The notes under the pieces are model-generated. The model searched no databases, had not been told where the DNA came from, and saw only the letters and a list, made by a program, of their open reading frames with translations. Of a stretch of DNA of 64,000 bases, positions 1 to 10,846 are shown one piece after another. Position 1 is the first letter of the stretch. The number at the start of each line of letters is the position of its first letter. This DNA comes from Lotus japonicus. Lineage: Eukaryota; Streptophyta; Magnoliopsida; Fabales; Fabaceae. The position numbers and the translations under genes were made by a program. The stretch spans positions 64,068,722 to 64,132,721 of the forward strand of contig NC_080045.1 in the NCBI RefSeq assembly GCF_012489685.1, written 5' to 3'.

Positions 1-1
1 T

Positions 2-232
2 GGGATGGCATTTAACATTGATCCTGATTTGAGCTATTTTAGCCACATTGTTCCCTGTGGAATCACAGATAAAGGAGTGACATCTTTGAGAAGGGAGACA
101 GATTGTGATCTTCCTGCTGAAGATATAATACAGGAGCAATTGATCTCATGTTTTGCAAGAATCTTTGGCTATAGCAACCTGATTTGGAAGGATGAGGCTT
201 CAATATTTTCTGATAAAAATGAAACTGAATGA
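2..232 (+). CDS. LIP2: Octanoyltransferase (LIP2-like), 3' end only
   Basis: This is the C-terminal part of a plant octanoyl-ACP:protein N-octanoyltransferase (LipB family). The enzyme moves octanoyl groups onto lipoyl domains in mitochondria or plastids as the first step of lipoate assembly. The visible residues carry the family's hallmark NIDPDLSYF...IVPCGI..K.VTSL block, which follows the catalytic core. The catalytic Cys/Lys region lies upstream of the window. The frame is open from base 2 and ends at TGA 230-232. The ATG at 5-7 is probably internal to the protein. An AATAAA at 307-312 is a plausible polyadenylation signal. I assigned this from remembered family sequence. The organelle cannot be told from this fragment. 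Confidence 0.75.
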   Translation, partial: GMAFNIDPDLSYFSHIVPCGITDKGVTSLRRETDCDLPAEDIIQEQLISCFARIFGYSNLIWKDEASIFSDKNETE

Positions 233-2160
233 GAGTTAGCTATTTTAGCTAACTGATTGTGTATAACAATATCATTATTTCTTATATTCTTTTGAAGTAT
301 TTAACCAATAAAACTCCTGTTTATGTATTCTACACACACATTCTAAATCACTTGGTCTTGGAGAATGTTTAGCACACGCATCATTCTTTAATCTTGAGAA
401 CCATTATATGAGAATGCAGTAATAGCCTTTAAAAAATAAATGTGGAAAAAAAATGATCCATCCAAAAGTTAATCGAATCACTTTTCTAGGATTTATTTTC
501 CTTTAGAGGTTGCTTGGCTCCAAGTAGGTCTATGAAAGGATATGAATATGATCAGATGTGGGAAGAATTGGTGGTACTTTAACATCAAAAAATATAAAAG
601 AGTATACATGAATCTGTCCATAGTGAAGTAGAATGATTACAATGAAGCAAGCAACACGGCAAACCTTTACACCAAGAAAGAAAAGAATAGACAAAAAGTC
701 ATTTCCTCAAATGGAGTTGTTCACATGAGCTGTCAGGGAAATCTATTCCTAAAGAAAAATTCAATTGTATGCCAAAATAAAACATGGTCATCTTCACTAA
801 TCAGCCCACTTGGCACATGAAAATACATCAATTTTAACTGAAAAACAGCAAATCAAATCAAGTTCAGATATTCTGGAAAGAAAACAATTGAAACTGCCCT
901 GCCTCCAAATGTTTCAGAATTTCCCCCCTTTGTGCTAATGTCTTAAGAACTAATTAAAATGAATTTACCCTGAAATGAGGCTCCAAATGTATTGGTACAT
1001 ATAGATTAGTTTAAAATGAATTGCAATGCTTATGCAGCTCATTCAACAATGTGATGCTAAAAAAGGTCTCTCAAAGACTACTCGAGTATCTTTGCAACTG
1101 CACCACATCTGTTCGCGCGTACTATCTCAATTCCTTTACAAACACAAAACAACCTCATCTTTATTTCTTAGTAGCTAATTAAAGGGTCAATTATACCAAA
1201 TGTAGGTCTTTGTTACGCAACACAGCCAATTCTTGCTTGCCATCTACCATGTTGATGATGCCTGCGAGAATAAAAGACTGGTATTCCAATTTATATAAAT
1301 GAGAAAAGCAACTAAGATAAACAGTCATCTAAATTAGAACCAAAACTATGAATAGGAAACAGTTAGTTAAATTTTTCATAGAACCAATCTTACATAATCA
1401 GTTTAAATTCTTAAAGCAATATGATAAAACACAATATGTTCCATTTAAGATTATGAATCCTGGTTCCATGTTGCAAATTATCACATTCATTTTTGTTCAT
1501 CTCCAGAACATTGTAGATGTGCTTGTCAAAACGAAATATAGGCACTCATGACTCAACCCTTGTATTGTTAATGACTTGCCCATATTGTGAAGTTAACTTT
1601 TGGTGCCCAAGTACACCTTCCTCCTCTAGCACTGTGCAAGGTCTCCTTTGCCTTCATGTCAAACTTGAAGCTTGGAGAGCTATAAGGTCTGATCAAAGCT
1701 ACCACATTTTATTCTCGTCTCAGTCTCGCACCTCTACTGCTGGCACCTGTTCAAAGAAGCAATAGATTCTTGCAAGACAAACATCACAAAATCACTTGTG
1801 AAACAAAATGAAATCAGATCACAAAGCCAAAGCTACCACATCTTATCCCCGTCTCTTCCTCTTTCTAAGCTGAGATTTCAAAAATCAACCGAGAAATCCT
1901 ACAACCCTTCACGTGGTGCAGTATGTTGTTGATGATAATAAGTGGGAATAGGATATGCAGTTTCAGCAAGTCCCTAAACTTGTTATCCTCTACATTTCAG
2001 TCCTCTGTTATTCTGTACGAACATAAATAATGATTAACAAAAACTGAAAACTTAATAAATCAAGGCAAACATCAGTGGTGGAAGATGTTTCCAGTTTTCA
2101 TTAAGCCGGCCACCATTCAAAAGTCAGAGAATCAAGCAAACTTTGAATATACACTAAAAC

Positions 2161-2200
2161 ATGCAGATGTGTTTTGAAAGATGCAGATGTGTTTTGAAAG
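2161..2200. repeat. Perfect 20-bp tandem duplication
   Basis: The unit ATGCAGATGTGTTTTGAAAG occurs twice head to tail with no mismatch, just upstream of the GGCGGT array. It looks like recent slippage or a repair scar. Confidence 0.9.
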
Positions 2201-2209
2201 ATCCAGTAA

Positions 2210-2835
2210 TTCAAGGGTGGCGAGGTCCTAAATCGCTAGAAATTGGTTGAAAACACTGACTCTTGAATGCCACAAACCAGTAATGGCTGCCGAAAAAAAA
2301 TGGGTTGCAAATCTTAAATGCCACAAATAAGTAAGTGGCGGTCCTAACCTGCTAGAAATAGAATACTAGCGGTTAAAAGATCTCTGGCGGTCATAAGCCA
2401 CCAGAAAAAGTATACAGATACTGGCAGTTAAATGTTCAATACTGACGGTCCCGGGCCGCCAGAAATTGAATTCGATACTGGCGGTCCTAAGCCGCCAGAA
2501 ATTTATTACAAATACCGGCGGTAAATGTAATTCGCTTCTGGCGATCTTAAACCGCCAGGAATTTATGGCAAATACTGGCGGTTAAATTCAACAAATTTAT
2601 TTGTGGCGATCCTAAACCGCCAGAACTTGGCGGTAGACATGACCGCCACAAAGTCACTTGCGGCGGTCATAAACCCCCAGGACTTGATTACAAATTCATT
2701 AGTGGGGGAAGATGCAACATATTCTTTAGTGGCGGGTCCTACACCGCTAGAAATTTGTTGCAAAAATGCCACAAATTCACCGGTGGCGGTGATGAACAAC
2801 TAGAAACTTGGTTACAAATACTGGCGATTGAATCC
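2210..2835. repeat. Degenerate array of GGCGGT / CCGCCA palindromic motifs
   Basis: About ten imperfect units repeat a pattern of the form TGGCGGTCCTAAACCGCCAG followed by an A/T-rich AAATT(T) spacer. Each unit contains a small palindrome (GGCGGT...ACCGCC). The array is far more GC-rich than its surroundings. Short palindromic motifs of this sort are common in the subterminal regions of plant CACTA and foldback transposons, but I could not find convincing terminal inverted repeats at either edge. The class is therefore left open. Confidence 0.7.
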
Positions 2836-4106
2836 GTCTCCTCCTCCTCCAAAAATGTGGGGGAAGATGTGAGGTTGAACGCATAAGAAATTCCAAAATC
2901 GTTCGGGACAAAAACAAACCTCCACTTCAGACGAAACCCCAATCTCTCTGACTCCAAAGCCCTTGTCGTCGATTCGTCCACCGTCTTCGCCTCCTCAAGA
3001 AAGGGCGCTGCAGAGAAAGAGGGGGAAGAGCTGCATGCTTGACAGCACATAAGTCATTGCAGTGTGGACACATCAGCAAGTGCAGAAGTGTATTTGTCTG
3101 TCCTGTTTTGAGAAGGTGATAATGAAAAACATGAAAAGAGAAGCATATTTACTACAACTAATCCTATCTGGAACCACTTTACAGTGAGGTTCTTTTTTTG
3201 TTTTGTTTTTTTAGTTAGGTAGTGGTGTTTGATTTGAGTTGGAACTTGGAAGTGGACTTCATTCTCATCACTCTGAATGATGTGGGATTGATATCAAGCT
3301 AATGAATCAAAGGTATGAATAATTGGGTAGATTATATATCTCTCCAAAAGAATAATTGTCTACTTAAACTCAAGTAAAAGAAATCTGCAATTATAAGCTG
3401 AAGGTAGTTTTGATGCAAGACCTCAAACTACATACCTCTAATCTCTCGAGACTCTGTGATCACATTAAGTGAGTACTTTAATAGAGCAAATTGTGATATC
3501 TATCAAAATAAATAAATAATGGACATGGGAAGAATATGAGAACTCTTTAGGGGTAAAGCTGATATAAGGTCAAAATGCATCTTCATAAACACTATATGCA
3601 GGTATAAATGATTATTGAATCTTATACTGCAAGTAAACTAATTACTTAAAACTTTAGGAACACAAGAAACTTGCTAGTTTTTAAAATACACTTCCCTCAG
3701 GAGAGTGAAACTTGAGTTTCCTTGAATACAATCTTACCCAGCTAAGTTTAGCTGTGCATGACGTCATACTTATCATAACTACATGCAATTATAAAATTAA
3801 TACGGTCAAGAATATCAGGTAACCCATTTTATATCATGTGATTAGTCACATGACAGACATTGGAATATGGTGGAAAATTTGGAGAAATGTCAGAAAAGTA
3901 TGGGATTTGATTAAGGATCACATGACAAGCTCCTTCCATTCCATGTTCTACCTCCACAACACAACAAAAATGTGGCAGGTCAAATAATCCTTATATCTTC
4001 CTTCCCTCTCTTCATCCCTAAATCTGAATCTTTCACACAACTTTTAAGATATTTTTTTTTGTTAAATACATTCATTTCATCCTTTTAAAAGAGAGCAGGT
4101 AACTCT

Positions 4107-4114
4107 ATTTATAG
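4107..4114 (+). promoter_or_regulatory. TATA box of the small-peptide gene
   Basis: TATTTATA lies about 220 bp before the ATG at 4331 in an otherwise A/T-rich upstream region. Transcription would then start near 4140. Confidence 0.4.
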
Positions 4115-4330
4115 AATTATCCTAGTGATTTGGCCACTCAAGTCCAATATCCAATTCTCTTAGTTCTCCATTTTCCATAGAAAGCTTCAACCATCAATAG
4201 TCTAGTAAAAAGAATTGTTACACTTTGAGCACAAACAAGCCTTACCATTTTCTTATGGGATAGTTCCAAGCACCAGAATTCCCTTCTCTTTTCTAGCTTC
4301 AGTTGTTGTTTGTTTCTACTTGTCACTGCC

Positions 4331-4570
4331 ATGAAAACCACACAATGTGCTTTGGTAGGCCTCTTTTTCTTAATTCTCACATATTGCATCATGTTCTCTG
4401 GAGTTTCAATCAATAGTGAGACTAGAAGTAATCGGATAGATAGGTTCTCGCCCCGGAAGCTGCTAGCTCATGTCTCCTTGAAAATATCTTATGAAGCCTT
4501 ACAGAAATCATTAGGCACAAGTTTAAAGAAGGCTCCTCCAAGTAAACCAAGTCCAATCCACAACAAGTGA
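4331..4570 (+). CDS. Small secreted peptide precursor, IDA/CLE-like C-terminus
   Basis: A single-exon, 79-residue precursor. Residues 1-27 form a hydrophobic secretion signal. A variable basic middle follows, and the protein ends in KAPPSKPSPIHNK. This tail fits two plant signalling families. Against the IDA/IDL core (PPSAPSKRHN) it keeps PPS.PS..HN. Against the CLE dodecapeptide (VPSGPNPLHN) it keeps PS.P.P(I/L)HN but replaces the conserved Gly with Lys. Both families are made as short secreted precursors, cleaved, and read by LRR receptor kinases. The ATG at 4331 is chosen because it directly precedes the hydrophobic stretch. The gene lies just outside the duplicated xylanase block and has no second copy in the window. 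The family is uncertain, but the secreted-peptide architecture is clear. Confidence 0.6.
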   Translation: MKTTQCALVGLFFLILTYCIMFSGVSINSETRSNRIDRFSPRKLLAHVSLKISYEALQKSLGTSLKKAPPSKPSPIHNK

Positions 4571-5191
4571 CTTTGATGTCATTTATGTGAAGATCTCAAC
4601 TGCAAGGAGGAATTAGATCTAACCTCTTTTTACATTTTTGCCGTTTGTCTTGTTAACTGTTTATTAGGTAGGTTTGTAATCAAGATCACATTTTTCACTT
4701 ACTTAGCTGTTAGGAACTTGTTGAATTTTCCCGTTTTTTTGGCCCACAAAAAGACTTCTCAGTTGATGCAACATGAGTATACTATAGGAAAAATTTATGT
4801 TTTGTACTTATGTTTAAATATATTAGATCACTTAAGGGTAGCAGATTTCTGGCAAAAAGAGTACATTTTGTTTGAAGATCACATAAAAAATCATGTTCAT
4901 TAATAACAGTTTTTTTTTTACCTTATACAATTATATATCTCCTTGTACAATTTGTTGAGTAATGCTCACAACTGTTTTGAGCTTTATTTATGCTGAAGTG
5001 AATTTCATATTTTCTGAGAAAAAAAGGGTGAATTCGGTGCTATAAAACTCCCGCTATGTCCGAGGTCCATGGAGGAGCCGGATCTACTTTGTGGATTTAA
5101 TGTAGGCAGCCATTTTGTGAGAAAGCAACATAATTTTTAAACCACCCAAGGAAACTGTAATTTACCAAATAATGATGATGCTTCAAGCCAT

Positions 5192-5197
5192 TTTATT
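5192..5197 (-). terminator. Polyadenylation signal of GH10 gene 1
   Basis: On the minus strand this reads AATAAA, about 60 bp after the stop codon at 5257-5259. The equivalent signal in copy 2 is at 10783-10788, in matching sequence context. Confidence 0.55.
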
Positions 5198-5256
5198 ATA
5201 ATATTTTAATTTTACATTTGTAATTACAGTTTGCTTTAACAGTAGGTGATGCCTTT

Positions 5257-8200
5257 TCAGGCATGCATTTTCACATGGATTGTTTGCTGTGAAAACTCTT
5301 TCCTTACACTTAGATTGAGTGTTTTGGAGAAGTGTGTTTGAGGATGTGAAACAATTACATCATAATCTCCATGATGTAGTGAAATGTCTACAATTCCTCT
5401 GCTATCTGCCATGGTTTCATGAGGCCCAGTTCCCCACTCACGAATTAGCTTGTCCACAACATCTCCCATTGGAGTATTTGTGAAATTTTCATCTGCTAGA
5501 GGAGCCTTCTGGAAACCAGCTTGCACTGGACCCATGAACATTATAATCCCTTGAACAGCAGGATGTGAGTAACCCTCTCTTAGAATCCATTCAAAATACT
5601 CTTCCTGCCCAACAGACAAGAAATGTTAAACTGAGTTATAAAAAATGTCTTAGCTCTCACTTTGTATATTCAGATTTCATTATATTACATTTTTCTTTCT
5701 AAGAAATGAAAACAGATAAATTTGGTGTCCTCTTCTGTATTAAATCATGCAGCACTATACTTTGAACTTTATTTATGCACGTTTGGCTAAATTGATTAGT
5801 TAAGCGTTTATTCATAAGTTAATTTAAGCAGCTTATGAAAATAAGCTCAAAACAACTTACAGGTAGCTGGTAAGCTATTTTCATAAGCTTATCTAAACAC
5901 TTGCATAAGCGTTAATACTATAATAATTCACAAATAAGTTTTTCCATCCGCAACCAATATTTTGCAACAAGCAGAACAACAGAAGTTTTGGTTGTAAATA
6001 ACAATTTCCCTGAAGAAGTAAATCAGATTGCTCTGTAAAGTTGAGGAAATACCTGATTTGGTTGTGGATCTATACTAGTTTCTGTGAGCCATATTGGATA
6101 TCCAGTTGCACCAAGAATATCAAGCCCTGATCTCATGTAAGCAAGATTTGGATTGCCAGAAGCAAAATGGCATTGCAACCCAATTCCTAATGGTATTCCT
6201 TTAGTTCCTGGAAACTGCTGAATCTCTCGAATTTTCCTGATATAGTTTGCTGGGTTGGCAACCACATCCCCACTATATTCAATGGTGTTAAACTCATTCA
6301 GGAACATTCTTGCATTTGGATCAAGATGGTAAGCTGTTGAGTAATACATTGCAGAAGCATTTTCACCAAAGTTCTGCTCATAAAAGTTGTAGTGGAGATT
6401 CTCATTCACAACATCCCATGCTATCAGGTCTCCCTTATATCTTGAAACCACAGAATTGATTCTCTTTCTTGCTGCTTCTCTCAAATCCTGAGGAGATAAG
6501 GATTTGACCCATTCAGGCTGAAAGTTTCGGTCGTCCCATAAAATGGTATGGCCTCTAACAGAAATGCCATTGTCATTGGCCAATGCCAGCATGGCATCTG
6601 GGATAGTGTAGTTTTCCTGGCCTTGAACTTTCTCTGTACTGTACCACTTCATCTGGTTGGTGAAGGTTGTGTGTTTGAATCTTGACATAAACCATTTCCG
6701 GTATGCACTGTTTGTGAGGATATTGTTGTTCATTCCGCATCCAAATGGGAAGTGTGGCCTTGTTTGTTTGATGGAAATTGTAGCTCCTTCTAATGCTGTT
6801 TCGTTTATATGAGTTACTTGGAATCTCACCTTTCTCTTCCGTACCTGCAGGTTATATCAATCAATAATTGTTAACTTTTTTTTGTTTGCTACTATTTTAT
6901 TGCTGATCTTGGTGCTTGAGCTTGACTAGTAGTAGTACGAAAAAAAAAAGGCAATGATTCCTCACTCATGTATAGTGTCATATCCGCATCGCCCTGTGCC
7001 ACATTCAGCCCTTAGAGCATGGCTACGAGCACACATGTACACATAGGACATCTCATTGGCCCTCCCCCAGCTACTTCCTTTCATAGACTCGAATGTCGTA
7101 CCTGGAGGATAAGTACACTAGTCCAGGATCCGAGTCTAGTGAGTCACATTAGCTGGTGGGAGAGACAGTGAAGTGCCCTAGGTGTTCACGGCTCGTGCTT
7201 GTGGCCATGGCATATGGGCTGAATGCGGCACGGAGCAAAGCGGACGTGCCATAAAGCACTGAAATCTATGTGAAAATGATATAGGAAGCATCTACTTTCA
7301 TGTAACTTCCAATATCTAAAATAAAGAGTGGGGGTGTTTTGCACTAGCTTACCCTCTCAATGCTGTCTTCTTGGTGTGATCTCCATTCCTCTTTGGTGAA
7401 TGGTTGTAAGGATACACTATCAGCCCATATTTCCACTGTTGGATTCTTGCTCTGCATTGTTAGAAAATTTCAGTTAAAATGTATTTATCAGCCCATCTGG
7501 TCTCTGAATAAAAGCCCTTTAAACATTTTTATCAATTGTATAGTTCTTCTGCTTTTACATGCATTTTAGATGCTCTTAAATTGTTTCCCTAGTGTCCTAT
7601 TAGAAAATATAAAAATTTGGCTCTCACTTCTTATCAATTGCACATTAGAGCTGCAAGCAAGTATTAACAATCAACCACCCTCCCCTAAAAATTTGAATAG
7701 CATGGAATATTTCTGTCTCATTAGCATGTTATCTTCATTCTCAATTGTGGAATTAAGTGAGAAGAGTGAAAACAGAAGCTATGGAATTTTACAATTGAGG
7801 AATTTTGTGGAAATATGCAAAGACAAGACAAGATGAGAAGCAGAAACTTCACAAAATCAAAGCCAATCCAGAATGTACTTCACCTCAAAAAGAATATCAG
7901 CAGGGCTTGTGAAGTTTGCAACTAAACCACCTTTCAGCAAAGTCCAGCACCCATGCTTTGCAATCACATGCCCACCTCGTATCAGTTCACTTCCATGTAT
8001 TTTAAATACAACTGACACAGTTTCACTTCCTTTACTGAGTTGCAACCAAGCTGAATGTGGAAAAAAGGGGAAAATAATCACTCATAATGTTTCAGAAATC
8101 CAACATGGTCACATTCATGAAATGAATATTAATGAAATAGATGGCATTACAACCAGAAAGTTATTGGTCCAATGGAAGAAAAGAACACTGTGGTGACACT

Positions 8201-8897
8201 TTCCAAATGTTGTTGATAACAATACTAAAGGAAATAACAACATTCTTGTGATTTAGCAACAATTTTGAATGTTACTATATCTCAAATGTGTAGTAGTGAT
8301 AAAACAAATTTGTACACATGAGAATACAGAAATTACCAGAGAAGGTGTATATCATTCCTTTCTTAAGTTGAACCTTCTGTGAGAAACTATCCAAAGGTTT
8401 TGTTCTGTTTCTGGCCACAATGAATGCATTGCCTTCATTGGATCTTCGTTTTTCGATTGCTCCATTTCCAACCATTGTCCAACCCTCTAAGCTGTGATCG
8501 AATGCTGGGTTCACTATAATGCCTCCTCCATATTGTTCCCTCTGAGGTTCTGCCAGGCACTGTTTGATTTAAATGCATTAGTTAATGTATTGATTGTTGA
8601 AAAAATCTAGCACAAACTCATATATTTTAGTTGGTTATATTAGTATATCAATTCTGCATCCTGAGAATAAAAAGTAAAAAAATATTAATGCAATTACCTC
8701 TGTGGTAGCAGAATCATCATAAGAGTGAGACAGAGAATGGACAGTGAGTCCTGCATGTGTTGAGAAGATATATTAGTTCTGCCACTAGCTAGCTATATCA
8801 CTGATAGAGTGACAGAAGGAGAAAGATAAAAACCTGAGATGAGTAAAAGGCAAGAGGTGGTGAAGAACAATTTGCAGCCTTCTGCAGAAACCTTCAT
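5257..8897 (-). CDS. Endo-1,4-beta-xylanase, CBM22-GH10, tandem copy 1
   Basis: A secreted enzyme that cuts internal beta-1,4 bonds of xylan in the cell wall. Exons in coding order: 8897-8834, 8750-8698, 8559-8337, 8050-7884, 7451-7353, 6844-6053, 5604-5257. They total 1746 nt, or 581 residues. A hydrophobic leader covers residues 1 to about 27. A CBM22-type carbohydrate-binding module lies at about 45-190 (NPAFDHSLEGW...GCWTLLKGG). The GH10 barrel runs from about 205 to the end. The acid/base Glu is about residue 350 in WDVVNEN, and the nucleophile Glu is about 457 in WLTETSID. All introns are GT-AG. A foldback repeat sits in intron 5 and a repeat of another family in intron 6, both shared with copy 2. 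The gene appears intact. Confidence 0.93.
5780..5935. repeat. Dispersed repeat of the TAAGCGCTTATTCATAAG family, copy in GH10-1 intron 6
   Basis: A self-complementary A/T-rich segment with motifs such as CATAAGTTAATTTAAGC and AACAACTTACAGGTAG. Related copies lie at 11300-11450, 29030-29260 and 60650-60860. The hairpin-like layout and scattered copies suggest a MITE family. Its presence at the same intron position in both xylanase genes shows that it inserted before the duplication. Confidence 0.6.
6980..7245. repeat. Foldback (inverted-repeat) element in GH10-1 intron 5
   Basis: The left arm near 6985-7015 (CGCCCTGTGCCACATTCAGC) is roughly complementary to the right arm near 7213-7245 (GGGCTGAATGCGGCACGG). 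The arms could fold into a stem around a loop of about 200 bp. The sequence is more GC-rich than the intron. The matching element in copy 2 is at about 12436-12735. Confidence 0.6.
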
Positions 8898-8956
8898 CTT
8901 GTCACAAAGCAAAAAAGCTTCCCTAACATAATGCAGCTATTGATATCTTAAGTTGC

Positions 8957-8966
8957 TATATATAAT
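8957..8966 (-). promoter_or_regulatory. TATA box of GH10 gene 1
   Basis: The minus strand reads TTATATATAG about 60 bp before the start codon, followed by a short leader. The same spacing relative to AAGGCTGTG is kept in copy 2. Confidence 0.5.
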
Positions 8967-8967
8967 T

Positions 8968-10390
8968 AAGGCTGTGCATTGAGTGTAATCCGTGAAATCA
9001 GATTAAGAGCATTTTTCAAGAGTGCAAGTAATTAATTAAAATAATTTTGTACCATTGAAACATCTAAAAGAAACAGTTACCTATTTAATGAACATCTTTT
9101 AAGTGAATGTGTGATTGCTTGATGTGTAATCGTTTTTAAAATATTAACCATTAATGATTTCCAAATACAAGAAAAATAGACAACATCGTGCCTGATTGAC
9201 GTTGTGCCAAATAGCACCATTCATAATTTAATACTTTTAGACGGGGTGTTCGCTAAAGTCAATAGTGACTTATGTGAGTTACCTTTTATGTTTCTTGAAG
9301 TTGACCAACTTTGGTCATAAATACTCTCATATGATTTTAAAAATATTATGTATAGTAAGAAATAGGAAAAATAAATCAATATAATTACTCATTCATATCT
9401 TTTTGTTCAATTATTTTTTAATTAAATATGTTTAAAATTATTTTTCTCAAGTAGCAATTGATATGGATAAATACATGTGAAATAATTAGTTACCAGTAAT
9501 TAATAATATTCAAATATTATTTAAAGTTATTAATTAATAATCAATATTAACATTAATTATTTTAGTAAATAGTACTCCTATCAATTAGTTTTTTCATTAA
9601 ACATGCATAAATACATGTGAAATATATAGTAAATTGTGATTAATTATATTCAAAATATTATTTAAAATTATTAATTAATAATCAATATTAATTATCTTTT
9701 TCATTAAACATTTAACATTATTAGAATAGTTGAGTTTTAGAGGCTGATAACATAATTTGAGATTTCAAAATTTATGAACTGTATTAAATATATTACCTTC
9801 AATAAATATCACTAAATATATATTATTTATTTTTTATGATTAATTGACTAGATAAATTTTATAACTTTAAACTTGACTAGATGACAATTATTTTATGAAT
9901 GATTCATCAAGTCAATCTCATTGTATTATACGCTCTTCAGTCTCCGCTCCTTATTATCTGTCATTATTTTCAGAATTTTTTAGAAAATTAATAAGAAGTT
10001 TTTTCTTTTTTTGGGTCAAAATAAGAAGTTCAACACATGATATTTTTCCCACCTAGGCCCAATGGGTTGTAGAGGATCCAAATGGGTTCATGTGTCAAGA
10101 AAGTCCCTGATCCATGGTCAAAGCCCGCCCCGAGAATGATGACACCTCAAGTGATACATTCCCTGGTAATTTTAACAATTTTGTTACCCTAACGTTACAC
10201 TCTCATTCCCTTTCCACCATCTTTAGATCATTCAGTATTATTGTTAATTTGCTATTTTTATCACATGCATGTTGTGAACTGCATTTTGAACTTGCACGCT
10301 CCTAGTATGCTATGCGCGAACCCTTTTATGCTATTTCTATGCTCTTTTGGGTTCATGTTTTGTAATGTTTTTGGTTTATGCTATAGTGGT
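8968..10390. other. Intergenic region between the two xylanase genes
   Basis: Very A/T-rich, with no supported gene. A segment of about 140 bp containing AAATACATGTGAAAT is repeated at about 9470 and 9609, and a related structure lies upstream of copy 2. The reading frame at 10114-10305 has no recognisable domain. Confidence 0.55.
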
Positions 10391-10782
10391 CTGGTGAGCT
10401 TCACATTTTTCACTTAGCTGTTAGGATATTGTTGAATTAACATGAGCATGCATACTATAGGAAAAACTCTATTTTGCAGCATTGTTTTGTACTTATTAAT
10501 AATTTTAATATTTCAGATCACTTAAAGATAGCAGATTTCTGGCAAAAACAGTACATTTTGTTTGAAGACTACTTAAAAAGCTCATGTTCATTAGTAACAA
10601 ATTTTCTACCTTATACAATTAGTAATGTCCTTGTACAATTTCTTGATAATTGCTCACAACTGTTCCAATTTCCAAGGTTATTTATGCTAAAGTGAAGTTC
10701 ATCTTTTGTGAGAAAGCAACAAAATTTTTAAAGCTCACCAAGGAAGTGTAATTTAGCAAATAATAATGATGCTTGAAGCCAT

Positions 10783-10788
10783 TTTATT
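10783..10788 (-). terminator. Polyadenylation signal of GH10 gene 2
   Basis: AATAAA on the minus strand, about 60 bp after the stop codon at 10847-10849 and at the same position as in copy 1. Confidence 0.55.
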
Positions 10789-10846
10789 TTAATATTTCAA
10801 TTTTACATTTCTAACTATTAGTCTGTTACAAGAAGGTGATGGCTAT

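Larger units (their letters stand above)
233..4100. other. Intergenic region between the LIP2-like and small-peptide genes
   Basis: No convincing gene was found in this stretch. It holds the LIP2-like 3' UTR with AATAAA at 307-312, a perfect 20-bp tandem duplication at 2161-2200, and a GC-rich array of GGCGGT/CCGCC motifs at about 2210-2835. Reading frames at 1348-1765 and 2563-3050 lack start context, recognisable domains or splice partners. Confidence 0.6.
4680..9950. repeat. Duplicated block, copy 1 (contains GH10 gene 1)
   Basis: Similarity to about 10395-15450 begins in the 3' flank near 4685 (ACATTTTTCACTTA, also at about 10402). It runs through all exons and introns and continues upstream of the start codon. 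For example, a segment with GTTCGCTAAAGT at about 9247 recurs at about 14650, and a segment with TATATTACCTTCAAT at about 9789 recurs at about 15342. Introns and flanks have diverged by substitutions and indels, so the duplication is not recent. The edges are approximate. Confidence 0.75.

Noticed and set aside
2739..3050. Minus-strand frame of 103 codons overlapping the GGCGGT array
   Set aside because: It has no recognisable domain, half of it lies in repeat sequence and it has no splice partners. It may be transposon-captured sequence at most.
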